DNA of 64,000 nt from Nostoc sp. ATCC 43529 (GCA_003326205.1 LWTK01000001.1:124001-188000); one strand, 5' to 3'; positions 44,874 through 54,525 are shown, counted from the stretch's first letter. Numbers and translations: made by a program. Notes: a model not told the origin generated them from the sequence alone.

Positions 44874-46072
44874 TAGACAGTTAAGTCTACTTGGGTTATG
44901 CCTTGACGCATTTGATATTGTCGTTTTAACCAAGACTTTTGAATTATTTTACCCAGTAAGGGAGCAAGTTGAATCAAGAGCGATCGCAGCAGTGGATTTT
45001 TTCGCAGCAGTTCGCCTTGTTTAGCTTCCTCTAACTGGAGTTGCTGGGCGCGGATAATTTCTGGCTCGCGTTCGGCTTGAATTTGCTGCAATGCCATATC
45101 AATCTCTTCGTGCCGAGCTTTTTTATGGAACAGTGGTACAAGGTGATTGGCAGCCACAATGACATCACGCAATGCTAGATTAATTCCTTGGGCACGCACG
45201 GGAGACATTGGGTGTGCAGCGTCACCCAAAAGCAGTACCCCTGGTGCGTGCCATTTTTTACAATAACCAACCACAACAGAGAGTCGAATGGGGGATTCGA
45301 TGGTATCTGCATAAGTACGGAAATACTCTGCTAGCCATGAGGGTGATAGCGATGCAAAAATTTCTGCCCAGTTAGCTTGCTTGGTGTCGGGGTTTTCGTT
45401 CGCGGACATTACCCAAGCTAGATGCAGTTTCCCTGATTCTGCTCCATGAAAAATACTAAATGCGCGATCGCTATTTAAAATAGTACGAAACACATTATCG
45501 GCTGCAAATTCAGGGCTGGCGGCAAGCTTAAACCAGAGAATGTCTACACTTTTAGGCTGGCGTACTAATTCCAATCCTATACGTTGTCGGACAAGAGAAT
45601 TTCGACCATCTGCCCCAATCACTAAGTCAGCAGTAAATTCTCTGCCATCGCTCAGTACTATACCTGCAACGCGTTGGTTATTCCAGCGTAAATTTTTGAC
45701 AGCAACACCTTGGATAAATTCAAACCCATCATTGGTTTGAGCTTGGGAAATCAGTGCTTTGAGCAGTGGTGGTTGTGGAAGCAGCGTACAAGGTCGGGCT
45801 GCTCCCATTGGTTCATCAACTCGAAAAAATTGCTTCTCTCCAAAAATAAATTCCCACGCGTCAAGTTGCCGATGGGGGATATCCTCTAATAATGCTGATA
45901 GATCCATTTGCTGTAGTGCATCTAAGCCACTGGGCATTAATGCCTCGCCGCGAAATACACGATGAAGGTCTTTTGCTGCTTCAATTAACGTTACAGCAAT
46001 ACCGCGTTTTGCCAGAAGCAAGGCGAGTGTTGCACCTGTTGGGCCTGCGCCCACAATCACAATTTGTGCCAC
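44873..46072 (-). CDS. FAD-dependent monooxygenase
   Basis: 399 residues from ATG 46072. FAD-binding IVIVGAGPTGATLALLLAKRG at the N-terminus (given in part), the DG motif LVIGADGRNSLVRQRIG (about 155-171), and GVLLLGDAAHPMSPVRAQG (about 277-295), all typical of class A flavoprotein hydroxylases (UbiH/PHBH group). It uses NAD(P)H and O2 to hydroxylate or epoxidise a small, probably aromatic, substrate. The GntR-like gene ends 43 bp upstream on the same strand, suggesting an operon with its own regulator. Confidence 0.9.
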   Translation of the reverse strand: MAQIVIVGAGPTGATLALLLAKRGIAVTLIEAAKDLHRVFRGEALMPSGLDALQQMDLSALLEDIPHRQLDAWEFIFGEKQFFRVDEPMGAARPCTLLPQPPLLKALISQAQTNDGFEFIQGVAVKNLRWNNQRVAGIVLSDGREFTADLVIGADGRNSLVRQRIGLELVRQPKSVDILWFKLAASPEFAADNVFRTILNSDRAFSIFHGAESGKLHLAWVMSANENPDTKQANWAEIFASLSPSWLAEYFRTYADTIESPIRLSVVVGYCKKWHAPGVLLLGDAAHPMSPVRAQGINLALRDVIVAANHLVPLFHKKARHEEIDMALQQIQAEREPEIIRAQQLQLEEAKQGELLRKNPLLRSLLIQLAPLLGKIIQKSWLKRQYQMRQGITQVDLTV

Positions 46073-46114
46073 TGCGTTCCTCCTGTCAAAGATGTTGGTG
46101 GAATTATCTTGAGA

Positions 46115-47098
46115 TTAACTCAAACCTAGTTCTCGTTTTAGCAAGTTAATCGAGTTAGCGCCGATATAGTTGTCAACCTTAATTAGCTTTGGCGGACGAA
46201 TAATATCTTCATCGGCTGCTTGCACGGCTGCTTGCACTGCTGGAAAACTGGCTAAGTCGCTGATAATTACCTCAGCTCGCTTGACCATTGCTTGAAGTTT
46301 ATAAGCATCTTTTGGTTGAGAAGTCATGATTAGTAGTTCATCTCCCCGCAAACCGTGGAGGATGACTTCGGCGGCGCGGGCAATTCCAGAACTGAGGCTG
46401 ACTATGCCTACACAGTTTTCTTTTGGTAGGGTTTTCAAGAAGTTGAGTTCTTTGGTGTAGTCGTAGATATCCAGAGGAATCACTCGTACAGCTTTGGGAG
46501 CTGCGATCGCTTCCACATCATTGATAAAATAACGACTTGTGACTACTGTCGCAGAAGTAGTTTTATCTAGCACGGCAGCTAACTCTTCCATTGCTACCAA
46601 CTGTACTGGTATTTTCAGCGATCGCTCTAATTCATACACCATCAACTCACCAGCACCCATATCATGAGATGGAACCGCAACTAATACCCGCGCACTACAA
46701 CGCAAGCGCCAGTCAATTTCAGCTAAAAATAACTCTCTAGCTTGACTTAGGGAACATCCTTGGGAAAGTAGTTCATCTAGTGCTTGCTGGACAATTTGAT
46801 ATGCATTGGGATGTTGTTTGAGAATTGGTGATTGTAGTCTGCTACCGCCCTCATGACCTTGGGCACGCACATAAATTCCAGAACCAGCCAGACTTTCCAC
46901 AAATCCGTCTTCTTCTAGTTGACGGTAAACTTTACTGATGGTGTTACGGTGTAACCCAGTTTGCATTGCTAGCGCCCGTGTACTTGGCAATTTGTAACCA
47001 GGTGGATATTGCCGGGAAGCGATCGCAAACCGGATTTGATTAAACAACTGCGTTGATGCGGGAATTTCACTGTCTGGCTGAATGCGGAATTGAATCAT
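46115..47098 (-). CDS. GntR-family transcriptional regulator
   Basis: 327 residues from the ATG at 47098 (MIQFRIQPDSEIPASTQLFN); an upstream ATG would add 11 residues. The N-terminal winged helix (about 10-75) has PPGYKLPSTRALAMQTGLHRNTISKVYRQLEEDG, here noted by LPSTRALA and HRNTISKVYRQLE. The C-terminal 240 residues look like a periplasmic-binding/UTRA-unlike effector domain with alternating strands (VRVIPLDIYDYTKEL, NCVGIVSLSSGIARAAEVIL). It lies upstream of the FAD monooxygenase (same strand) and opposite the dienelactone hydrolase gene, and could control both. Ligand unknown. Confidence 0.85.
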   Translation of the reverse strand: MIQFRIQPDSEIPASTQLFNQIRFAIASRQYPPGYKLPSTRALAMQTGLHRNTISKVYRQLEEDGFVESLAGSGIYVRAQGHEGGSRLQSPILKQHPNAYQIVQQALDELLSQGCSLSQARELFLAEIDWRLRCSARVLVAVPSHDMGAGELMVYELERSLKIPVQLVAMEELAAVLDKTTSATVVTSRYFINDVEAIAAPKAVRVIPLDIYDYTKELNFLKTLPKENCVGIVSLSSGIARAAEVILHGLRGDELLIMTSQPKDAYKLQAMVKRAEVIISDLASFPAVQAAVQAADEDIIRPPKLIKVDNYIGANSINLLKRELGLS

Positions 47099-47340
47099 CA
47101 CCAAACCTCCTGAATACTGAGTGGTGAACATTGAGTGCTAGCACTTGCAAGTCAGCACTCCTTTGGCGATCGGCTGAGTTAAATATCAAATATTTGATTT
47201 ACATATGAAATTTTTCTAGTACAAATTTTGAATGCGCTCACTATGGTAATTGATAATTTAATTGGAAATAACCTAGACATACTGGCATAGTTATATCAAA
47301 GAAATACACCGCCGATCGCATAATACTGGTAAAAATTATT

Positions 47341-48084
47341 ATGACAGAGCAAGTAATAAGTACCACAACGGTTAAACTTTTGCAAGATAATATTCAAGTG
47401 TCTGCTTATCTAGCAGAACCAGAAGAATCTGGTTATTATCCAGGAATCGTGGTGTTGCAGGAGATTTTCGGTGTCAACGTTCACATTCGGGAAGTTACAG
47501 AACGAATTGCCAAACTTGGGTATGTAGCGGTAGCACCTGCTCTTTTTGAACGTATTGCCCCTGGCTTTGAAACTGGTTACACCCCAGAAGATATTCAAAT
47601 TGGCAGAAAATACGCTTGGGAACAGACTCAAGCATCAGAATTATTGACCGATATTCAACTAGCAATTGACTACCTCAAAAGCCTCCCCAAAGTTAAAAAA
47701 GATGGCTTAGGTTGTATTGGCTTCTGCTTCGGCGGTCATGTCGCGTATCTTGCAGCTACCTTACCAGATATTAAAGCTACGGCTTCTTTTTACGGCGCTG
47801 GAATTACCACCCGTACACCAGGAGGTGACGCTCCTACAATCACGCGCACTAGAGAAATCGCAGGTACTATCTATGCCTTGTTTGGTAAGGAAGATGCTAG
47901 TATCCCAGCCGAACAAGTAGATGAAATTGAAGCAGAGTTAGAAAAATATAAAATTCCTCATCGTGTGTTCCGCTACGATGGAGCTGACCACGGATTTTTC
48001 TGTGATCATCGTGGCAGTTATAATCCTAAAGCTGCTGCCGATGCTTGGGAGCACGTGCAAGAACTCTTTAGTCAACTGAACTGA
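47341..48084 (+). CDS. Dienelactone hydrolase family protein
   Basis: 247 residues from ATG 47341. The nucleophile Cys is in GCIGFCFGGHVAYLA (about 124), the Asp in LFGKEDASIPAEQ and the His in DGADHGFFCDHRG. IVVLQEIFGVNVHIREV near residue 35 holds the usual active-site Glu. The family hydrolyses lactones from aromatic degradation. It is divergent from the GntR regulator (243-bp gap), next to a flavin monooxygenase; together these suggest a small aromatic or lactone pathway under shared control, which is inference. Confidence 0.9.
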   Translation: MTEQVISTTTVKLLQDNIQVSAYLAEPEESGYYPGIVVLQEIFGVNVHIREVTERIAKLGYVAVAPALFERIAPGFETGYTPEDIQIGRKYAWEQTQASELLTDIQLAIDYLKSLPKVKKDGLGCIGFCFGGHVAYLAATLPDIKATASFYGAGITTRTPGGDAPTITRTREIAGTIYALFGKEDASIPAEQVDEIEAELEKYKIPHRVFRYDGADHGFFCDHRGSYNPKAAADAWEHVQELFSQLN

Positions 48085-48098
48085 AGCCCACACAGCCA

Positions 48099-48182
48099 AG
48101 TTCGTCATTGGTCATTAGTCATTGGTCATTAGCAAAGGACAAAGGGCAGCTGACAAATGACAAAAGACAACAGACAAAGGAG
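48099..48182. repeat. GTCATTA/GACAAA heptamer repeats
   Basis: Several CATTGGT/CATTAGT units followed by GACAAA(G/T)G units of opposite character, capable of pairing. The same pair of motifs recurs at 50443-50512. Confidence 0.75.
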
Positions 48183-48240
48183 AAATCACAATCTAAACTC
48201 CAGTGGCATCCGCTTACATAAAAATTAATCTTCAAAAGTC

Positions 48241-49143
48241 ATGAATTCCGAATCGAAACTTTCTCAAACAGCCAATTCGTCGTTTACTATGGACGATTTT
48301 GCCAAAGCACTAGAAAAGCACGACTACCAGTTTCAAAAGGGACAGGTTGTACATGGCAAAGTATTCCAATTTGACCATGATGGAGCTTATGTCGATATTG
48401 GTGGCAAATCGTCAGCTTTTCTGCCGCGCGATGAGGCTTCTTTGAGAGCAGTGACGGATTTATCGGAGGTGCTGCCATTGCAAGAGGAACTGGAGTTTTT
48501 GATTATCCGAGATCAGGATGCAGAAGGTCAAGTCACTCTTTCTAGAAAGCAGTTGGAAATTCAGCACATCTGGGAACGATTGGCGCAAATGCAGGAAAAT
48601 GCCCAGACAGTGCAAGTGAAGGTTATGGGTGTGAATAAAGGTGGTGTCACGGTCGAGGTTCTGTCTTTGCGGGGATTTATTCCGCGATCGCACTTGGCTG
48701 AGCGCGATAATCTAGAAGCACTCAAAGGTCAAACTCTGACTGTGGGCTTTTTAGAAATTAATAAAAGCACCAATAAACTCATTCTTTCCCAACGTTTAGC
48801 AACTCGTTCTAGCAACTTTAGTTTGTTAGAACTCGGTCAATTGGTGGAAGGTAAAGTTACTGGTATTAAACCTTTTGGTGTGTTTGTTGATTTAGATGGA
48901 ATGAGCGCTCTACTTCATATAAAGCAGGTAAGCCAAAAATTCATTGAATCTTTAGAAAAGGTATTTCAAATTGGTCAACCAATTAAAGCTGTAATTATTG
49001 ATTTGGATGAAGGTAAAGGGCGAGTTGCTATTTCTACCAGAGTTTTAGAAAATTTCCCTGGCGAAGTGCTAGAGAATTTTGATGAGGTGATGGCTTCAGC
49101 CGAGGCGCGTGCCAATAGAGCTAGCAACAAAGTATCGGAATAG
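48241..49143 (+). CDS. S1 RNA-binding domain protein (ribosomal protein S1 paralogue)
   Basis: 300 residues from ATG 48241. Three S1 domains: about 33-105 (GQVVHGKVFQFDHDGAYVDIG), about 120-185 (degenerate, VKVMGVNKGGVTVEVLSLRG) and about 200-275 (GQLVEGKVTGIKPFGVFVDL). With three domains instead of six and a short tail, it resembles the cyanobacterial/plastid S1 type and may be the second S1 paralogue (Rps1B-like). It should bind mRNA leaders or the small ribosomal subunit in the cytoplasm. Whether it is the main S1 or a paralogue cannot be settled from one locus. Confidence 0.87.
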   Translation: MNSESKLSQTANSSFTMDDFAKALEKHDYQFQKGQVVHGKVFQFDHDGAYVDIGGKSSAFLPRDEASLRAVTDLSEVLPLQEELEFLIIRDQDAEGQVTLSRKQLEIQHIWERLAQMQENAQTVQVKVMGVNKGGVTVEVLSLRGFIPRSHLAERDNLEALKGQTLTVGFLEINKSTNKLILSQRLATRSSNFSLLELGQLVEGKVTGIKPFGVFVDLDGMSALLHIKQVSQKFIESLEKVFQIGQPIKAVIIDLDEGKGRVAISTRVLENFPGEVLENFDEVMASAEARANRASNKVSE

Positions 49144-49555
49144 TTTTAACATTTAATCACCGCCAAACGCAGTAAAAGTCTGGCGGTGGACTGCTTGCAT
49201 AGTATAGATATAACAGGCAACAGGCAACAGGGAAAGAAAGTTTTTTGGTGTCGGATTTTACGATCAGTTTATGTCCTCAACTATGCTTCAACTGCTATAA
49301 ATAGTGCGATCGCATAAATTAATAAATGAATAAAACCAAAAATTTAAGAATTTGTGGCTGTTATGAAATTAACAACTATTAAGATAAATAAAGTGTGACC
49401 TATTGGGTTAGTTAGCGTCAGAATATCTTGAGCATGGTTACAAAGTATAAAAATATGCAAATATTTCCTGTTTAAGTATTGATAAACAAATTTTGAGCAT
49501 ATACCAAGCATTTCGAGAACTATAAAGGCTGTAACTATTCAATTTAGGTATTTAT
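49144..49555. other. Intergenic with a dispersed repeat copy
   Basis: A dispersed repeat copy at 49213-49299 lies on the minus strand with a three-unit CCTGTTG tail. The rest is AT-rich upstream sequence of the SDR gene. Confidence 0.6.
49213..49299 (-). repeat. Dispersed repeat copy (CCTATTG-tailed family)
   Basis: Minus-strand order of landmarks: TATAGCAGTTGAAGCATAGT, GACATAAACTGATCGTAAAA, ACACCAAAAAACTTTCTTTCC, then CCTGTTG repeats (each noted in 20 bases or less). It matches copies at 18959, 22437 and 58007. Confidence 0.8.
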
Positions 49556-50431
49556 ATGTTTCTAGTCACTGGAGCAACGGGAGGAATTGGTCGCAGAGTT
49601 GTGCGGCTCCTACGCCAACGAAACCAGTCCGTAAGAGCATTTGCCCGTCTTACCTCGCACTATGGCGAGTTAGAACATCGAGGTGCAGAAATCTTTATCG
49701 GTGATTTGCATCAAGAAAAAGATATTCAAAAAGCTAGTAAAGGTGTGAAGTATATTATCAGTGCCCACGGTTCTGATAGCGATGCTTTATCCTTAGACTA
49801 CCGTGCCAATATTGAACTGATTGACCAAGCAAAGGCTAATGGGGTGCAGCACTTTGTCTTTATTTCGGTACTAGGAGCCGATCGCGGTTATGAAGATGCT
49901 CCTGTTTTCAAAGCTAAACGAGCAGTAGAGCGATATTTAGAAGCTAGTGGCTTAAATTACACAATTTTACGCCCAGCTGGATTAGCATCTAACTTGCTGC
50001 CATTAGTAGAACGATTCCGAGAAACAGGATTGTATTTGTTGATTGGCGATCGCAAAAATCGTACCTCAATTGTCAGTACTGATGATTTGGCAAGGATAGT
50101 AGTGGATTCTATAACAGTTGAAGGCGCTCGCAACCGAATTTTTCCAGTGGGAGGGCCGGAGATTTTATTAAGAGAAGATATTCCCTGGATTTTTGGCCGG
50201 ATCTTTGCCAAAGAACCAGTAATAATAAATTCACCGCTGTTTTTCATTGATGGGTTACAAGGCGTATTGGGCTTATTTAATCCCCAAACCCAAAAAGCTT
50301 TGGGAACCTTTCGCACATTGCTAGCAAATGAATTTTTCTGCACAAAAGATGAAATTGCCAATTTAGAAACGATTTTTAACTTCCAATTGGAAACATTAGA
50401 AAGTTTTTTGCGGCGCTATCTGGCAGTTTAA
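49556..50431 (+). CDS. Atypical short-chain dehydrogenase (NmrA/Ycf39-like)
   Basis: 291 residues from ATG 49556. NAD(P)-binding motif MFLVTGATGGIGRRVVRLL at the very N-terminus, HFVFISVLGADRG (about 101-113), and YTILRPAGLASNLL (about 141-154). There is no canonical YxxxK, as usual for atypical SDRs of the NmrA/Ycf39 type. It may bind NADP as a regulator or reduce a quinone- or pigment-like substrate; the photosystem-assembly role of Ycf39 is an analogy only. It is 84 bp upstream of the HlyD-like gene, separated by heptamer repeats. Confidence 0.85.
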   Translation: MFLVTGATGGIGRRVVRLLRQRNQSVRAFARLTSHYGELEHRGAEIFIGDLHQEKDIQKASKGVKYIISAHGSDSDALSLDYRANIELIDQAKANGVQHFVFISVLGADRGYEDAPVFKAKRAVERYLEASGLNYTILRPAGLASNLLPLVERFRETGLYLLIGDRKNRTSIVSTDDLARIVVDSITVEGARNRIFPVGGPEILLREDIPWIFGRIFAKEPVIINSPLFFIDGLQGVLGLFNPQTQKALGTFRTLLANEFFCTKDEIANLETIFNFQLETLESFLRRYLAV

Positions 50432-50515
50432 ATTAAATACAAGTCATTAGTCATTGGTCATTAGTCATTAGTGAATAACCAAGGACAAATGACAAAGAAC
50501 AAAGGACAAAAATAT

Positions 50516-51997
50516 ATGGTAAATGCTGCTCAAGCACGTCAGACAAAAGAGCGATTCGCCCAACCAGAGGAACAACTCACCTATGAATTAGGGAAGGCTG
50601 TACAGGAATTACCACCTCTGTACACAAGATTATTAGCAGGAACGATTAGCGTTATAGTATTTGGGGCGATCGCCTGGGCGCACTTCTCCCAAATTGATGA
50701 AGTAGCAACAGCCCCAGGGGAATTAATTGCTTCTACACAGGTAAGACCAGTGACATCCTTGGGTGGAGGGTCAATTGTCGCTGTGAAAGTGCGAGATGGC
50801 GATCGCGTTACTAAAGGTCAAGTTCTAGTTCAAAAAGATCCAGATTTGCAGAAAACTGATGTTTCCCGTTTAGCCAAATCGACGAGATTGATTCAGGACG
50901 ATTTGCAACGTTTGGATGCAGAACGCACTGGAAGCAAAATTGCTGGTACGAAACTGCAAGATGAACTTTTAAGCTCTCGCCTGCAAGATTTCCAAGCGCG
51001 TCAAGCGGGAGCCGAAGCCGAAGCGAATCGCCAACTAGCACTCATCGATCAAGCCAAAGTCCGTTTGACTCGGTTGCAAGACAACTTAGTGGCTGCTAAA
51101 ACTAGCGTTACCAATGCTAAAACCAACGTTGCTAATGCCGAAAGCATTCGCACTAGAATTGAGAGTAATTTGGCGATCGCCGAAGAAAGAGAAAAAAGTT
51201 TACGCACCCTAATAACTCCCGGCGCGGTACCCAGAGTTGATTACCTCGAAGCCCAAGAAAGATTAACTCGTACAAAGACAGAAATCACTAGGGCACAAGA
51301 TGAAGTAACCAACGCCCAGAATAGAATAATCGAGGCTGAAGATAAAGTCACATCATTAGAAAAAGATATTGCTGCTCAAGCCCAAGAAATTCGCCAAGCC
51401 GAAGAAGCTTACAAAGCTGCAAAAAATCAAGCTCAGCGCGTAGCATCAGAACGCCAAAGTGAAATTTTGACCCAGTTAAACAAGCGTAAAGAAGAACTGA
51501 CAACCGTTCAAGGTCAATTAGAGCAGGCGAGAAAGCAGCAAGCTTTGGAAACCATCGACGCTCCCGTTAGTGGTACGATTTACAGAGTCAAAGCCACCAA
51601 AGGGCCAGTACAACCCGGTGAAGAATTGCTGTCAATCTTGCCGGAAGGAGAAGAAATGCTCCTAGAGGTGAAAATCCTCAACCGCGATATTGGGTTTGTT
51701 CGCCAAGGAATGAGAGCGAAAGTGAAAATGGCAACTTTCCCCTTCCAGGAATTTGGCACAGTGGAGGGCGAGGTTATGCAAGTTAGCCCCAATGCAATAG
51801 TTGATAAAGAATTGGGGTTAGTTTTTCCTACAAGAATTAAGTTAAGTAAACACTCAGTCAACGTCCGGGGTCAAGAAGTGGAATTTACACCAGGGATGGC
51901 TGCTACAGGTGAAATTGTGACTCGTAAAAAATCAGTTTTGACCTTCATTACTGAGCCTGTAACGCGGCGATTCAGCGAGGCATTTTCAGTGAGGTAG
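50516..51997 (+). CDS. HlyD-type membrane fusion protein
   Basis: 493 residues from the ATG at 50516 (MVNAAQARQTKERFAQ). The open frame back to GTG 50471 only translates a heptamer repeat. One TM helix lies at about 47-66 (LLAGTISVIVFGAIAWAHF), then a lipoyl-like half (GGGSIVAVKVRDGDRVTKGQVLVQ), a long alpha-helical hairpin about 105-345 rich in Ala, Glu and Arg, the second lipoyl half (ETIDAPVSGTIYRVKATKGP) and a beta-barrel end. It is the periplasmic adaptor of a type I secretion system, linking an ABC exporter to a TolC-type channel. The probable exporter lies 6.5 kb away at 58512-61238. Confidence 0.92.
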   Translation: MVNAAQARQTKERFAQPEEQLTYELGKAVQELPPLYTRLLAGTISVIVFGAIAWAHFSQIDEVATAPGELIASTQVRPVTSLGGGSIVAVKVRDGDRVTKGQVLVQKDPDLQKTDVSRLAKSTRLIQDDLQRLDAERTGSKIAGTKLQDELLSSRLQDFQARQAGAEAEANRQLALIDQAKVRLTRLQDNLVAAKTSVTNAKTNVANAESIRTRIESNLAIAEEREKSLRTLITPGAVPRVDYLEAQERLTRTKTEITRAQDEVTNAQNRIIEAEDKVTSLEKDIAAQAQEIRQAEEAYKAAKNQAQRVASERQSEILTQLNKRKEELTTVQGQLEQARKQQALETIDAPVSGTIYRVKATKGPVQPGEELLSILPEGEEMLLEVKILNRDIGFVRQGMRAKVKMATFPFQEFGTVEGEVMQVSPNAIVDKELGLVFPTRIKLSKHSVNVRGQEVEFTPGMAATGEIVTRKKSVLTFITEPVTRRFSEAFSVR

Positions 51998-52151
51998 GTT
52001 TATATAGGAATCCGATTTGATTCGGGAATAACTCGTAGAGAGGGAATAGGGAACAGGTAAAAACTAATAATTCATATTAGGAAATAAATAGATTGTTATT
52101 TTCTGATAAAAGATACTTTCTTTGCCTGTTACCTATTGCCTGCAATAATTT

Positions 52152-53840
52152 TCAACCCAAACCCAAGAATTTTCTAATCTGTTCTAATTGTTCTAATTGT
52201 TTTTGCATTTGCTCTATTAGTTTCGGAAAATCAATATTATTTCCATCTTGATTATTATCTTGATTATTACTATTATTTATGGCGCTGAACATTGGCTCAT
52301 AATTTAGATATTGATTCCAACATTGAGGATTGACTAATTCATTACTATCTTCAGATGGTGTTAGATATTCTGTTGTTTTTGTAATTGCTCCGCTCACAGA
52401 ATCAATATCGAAATTACTAAAACTAGAGATAGCCTCTCGTGTCAGATATTTTGATGTTTCTGTAAGTGCTTTATCGCTCACAGAAGCAATATCGAAATTA
52501 TCATAACTAGAGATACTCTCTGATATCACAAAATTTGTTGTTTCTGTAAATGTATGATTGATGATAGAACCAAAATCAGAATTATTAAAACTAGAGATAG
52601 TCTTGAGTGATAGATATTCTGCTGTTTGTGTCATTGCCTGACTTGTCAGAGAATTCACATTAGAAATATTTAAACTAGAAGTTGTACTTTGTGTACTATT
52701 TTCTGAGGTTTCTGCGACAATTTGACGTACTTGGGCATCAGTCAGGTTGGAGTTAGCACTCAGCATCAGAGCAACTACACCAGCAACGTGAGGAGCAGCC
52801 ATAGAAGTGCCGCTATAAGTGTCATACTGGTTATTCGGAACTGTGGAGTAGACGTTAACTCCTGGGGCTGTGACGTAGCTGATTTCGCTTGTTCCAGAAC
52901 GGTTGGAGAAGTCAGCGATGTTATTATTTCTATCTACTGCGCCAACGGCAATTCCAGACTTGGATGCATAACGGGCGGGATAATTTGGTGATGAGCCGCC
53001 ATCATTCCCAGCAGCCATAACGACAATTACTCCTTTGCTGCTGGCATAATTAATTGCCGACTCTAGAGTCCGATTAGAATATCTGCCTCCTAAGCTGAGG
53101 TTAATGACATCGGCTCCATTGTCCACAGCGTAGCGAATGCCTTTAGCTATGGAATTATAGGAACCGGAGCCAGAGTCATTCAAAACTTTGACAGGCATGA
53201 TTTTGGCATTATAGGCAATACCTGTGACACCGTAGTTATTATTCTCTCCTGCGATCGTGCCAGAAACATGAGTTCCATGGCCGTTTCCGTCTAAAGTGTT
53301 GTTGTTGTTACCAGAGAAGTTCCAGCCGTAATTATCATCAACATAACCATTGCCATCATCATCTATGCCGTTATCTGCAATTTCGTTGGCATTCGTCCAG
53401 ATATTATTTCTCAAATCCTCGTGGTTGCGGTCAACCCCAGTATCTATAACAGCGACAACAACGCCTTGACCTGTGTATCCCTGCGCCCAAGCTTCTGGGG
53501 CTTTAACAAGGTCTGCTCCCCAATTATTCCCACCAAGATCGGGAACATCTGCAAAGATATTTTGACCAGTAACTCTAGCCACTGCTGCTGCTGAATTAAT
53601 TAAGCCATAACCAGTAGTGGAATTATAATTTGCACTGTTAGCGGCAGTATTGTTAGTGCTAATTTTTGAATTATTTTTATTTAGCTGCTGTACATTAGCG
53701 TCAGTTGAATTGTAGCTACTACGACTAATGAAATTCAGACTGTAGTTATCTCTAGTATTAAAGGTATCCAATGAGGATATTGAATTGGTGTCTAACGCTT
53801 TATTGGAAAATAAATTGTTATTAACATCATTATCGAGCAT
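52152..53840 (-). CDS. Subtilisin-like S8 serine protease
   Basis: 562 residues from the ATG at 53840; a TTG at 53936 could add 32 residues. There is no signal peptide. The N-terminal 95 residues are Asn/Ser-rich and contain TTGYGLINSAAAVARV. The catalytic domain follows: Asp in VVVAVIDTGVDRNHEDL, Ca-binding-like Asp/Asn runs (NGIDDDGNGYVDDNYGW), His in DGNGHGTHVSGTIAG, and Ser in YSGTSMAAPHVAGVVALML. After it come three degenerate repeats of about 33-34 residues (ISSFNNSDFGSI, ISSYDNFDIASV, ISSFSNFDIDSV) and a coiled-coil tail (IEQMQKQLEQLEQIRKFLGL). Lack of a signal peptide plus the nearby HlyD and ABC exporter suggest type I secretion; the C-terminal region may hold the export signal. This is inference. 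Confidence 0.9.
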   Translation of the reverse strand: MLDNDVNNNLFSNKALDTNSISSLDTFNTRDNYSLNFISRSSYNSTDANVQQLNKNNSKISTNNTAANSANYNSTTGYGLINSAAAVARVTGQNIFADVPDLGGNNWGADLVKAPEAWAQGYTGQGVVVAVIDTGVDRNHEDLRNNIWTNANEIADNGIDDDGNGYVDDNYGWNFSGNNNNTLDGNGHGTHVSGTIAGENNNYGVTGIAYNAKIMPVKVLNDSGSGSYNSIAKGIRYAVDNGADVINLSLGGRYSNRTLESAINYASSKGVIVVMAAGNDGGSSPNYPARYASKSGIAVGAVDRNNNIADFSNRSGTSEISYVTAPGVNVYSTVPNNQYDTYSGTSMAAPHVAGVVALMLSANSNLTDAQVRQIVAETSENSTQSTTSSLNISNVNSLTSQAMTQTAEYLSLKTISSFNNSDFGSIINHTFTETTNFVISESISSYDNFDIASVSDKALTETSKYLTREAISSFSNFDIDSVSGAITKTTEYLTPSEDSNELVNPQCWNQYLNYEPMFSAINNSNNQDNNQDGNNIDFPKLIEQMQKQLEQLEQIRKFLGLG

Positions 53841-53936
53841 GAGTATTTTTCTCAAAATTAGCAATAGTTTTTGACAGTCTGAAGCGTTAAAATCTTTTTT
53901 CAAAGATTTTAATCTGTGAAGAACCTCTATTGTCAA

Positions 53937-54306
53937 TAAATACTATGTAATTTCGGAAAAAGTTGCTAATTTTACTACAAAAATATTTTGAAATTTGGGA
54001 GCTTTATCGAGATTATAATTATCAATTAAATATTAAATTATTATCACAAAGTCATAGTATTTTGATACTTTTAAACAGCAAATCCCCAACTTCACCAAGA
54101 AATTGAGGATCTTGTTTATGAGCCATCATTCAGCATTTATATATTTACAGCAGATTGCAAGTTGGTGAGGTATAGATCATAGTAGGGGCGCACAGATGTG
54201 CGCCCCTACCCGTGTACTTGATTTACCTGAAAAACGCTGTATTTTACCGATTCTGTAAAATAAACAGAAGCCAGAATAGAGAATTTAGAATTATGAACGC
54301 TTCTTT
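53937..54306. other. Intergenic with a palindrome
   Basis: 370 bp, AT-rich. It contains a perfect palindrome at 54182-54209 (13-base arms GTAGGGGCGCACA and its complement around GA), about 100 bp past the stop of the leftward small gene. No gene is seen. Confidence 0.5.
54182..54209. repeat. Perfect GC-rich palindrome
   Basis: 13-bp arms GTAGGGGCGCACA around GA. It differs in sequence from the palindromes at 43666 and 55812 but has the same size and setting, so it is probably one of a set of dispersed hairpin elements; possible terminator. Confidence 0.65.
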
Positions 54307-54525
54307 TTAATTATCTAATTTGTCTTCCATCTGTGTATCCTTCTTTTGCCGTTTAGTATTTTTTTTTGCCTTACTTTCTTTCCATCTCCCTGTTTTACGT
54401 GCTGCTTCTGTTAGCAAATATTCAATTTGCGCGTTAACGCTCCTTAATTCATCAGCAGACCATTTTTCCAACACTTCGTATAATTCAAGGTCTAAACGCA
54501 GTAAAAACCGTTTTTTCTGGCTCAT
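54307..54525 (-). CDS. Small Arc/ribbon-helix-helix-type protein
   Basis: 72 residues from ATG 54525. Residues 4-45 ([20 protein letters not shown], then [20 protein letters not shown]) match Arc/MetJ-type ribbon-helix-helix proteins: one strand and two helices, with the conserved [10 protein letters not shown] dimerisation helix. A highly basic C-terminal tail ([16 protein letters not shown]) may bind DNA nonspecifically. It is 116 bp downstream of the SPFH gene on the same strand and probably co-transcribed; it may autoregulate the pair. It looks like an antitoxin but has no toxin-like partner. Confidence 0.8.
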   Translation of the reverse strand: MSQKKRFLLRLDLELYEVLEKWSADELRSVNAQIEYLLTEAARKTGRWKESKAKKNTKRQKKDTQMEDKLDN

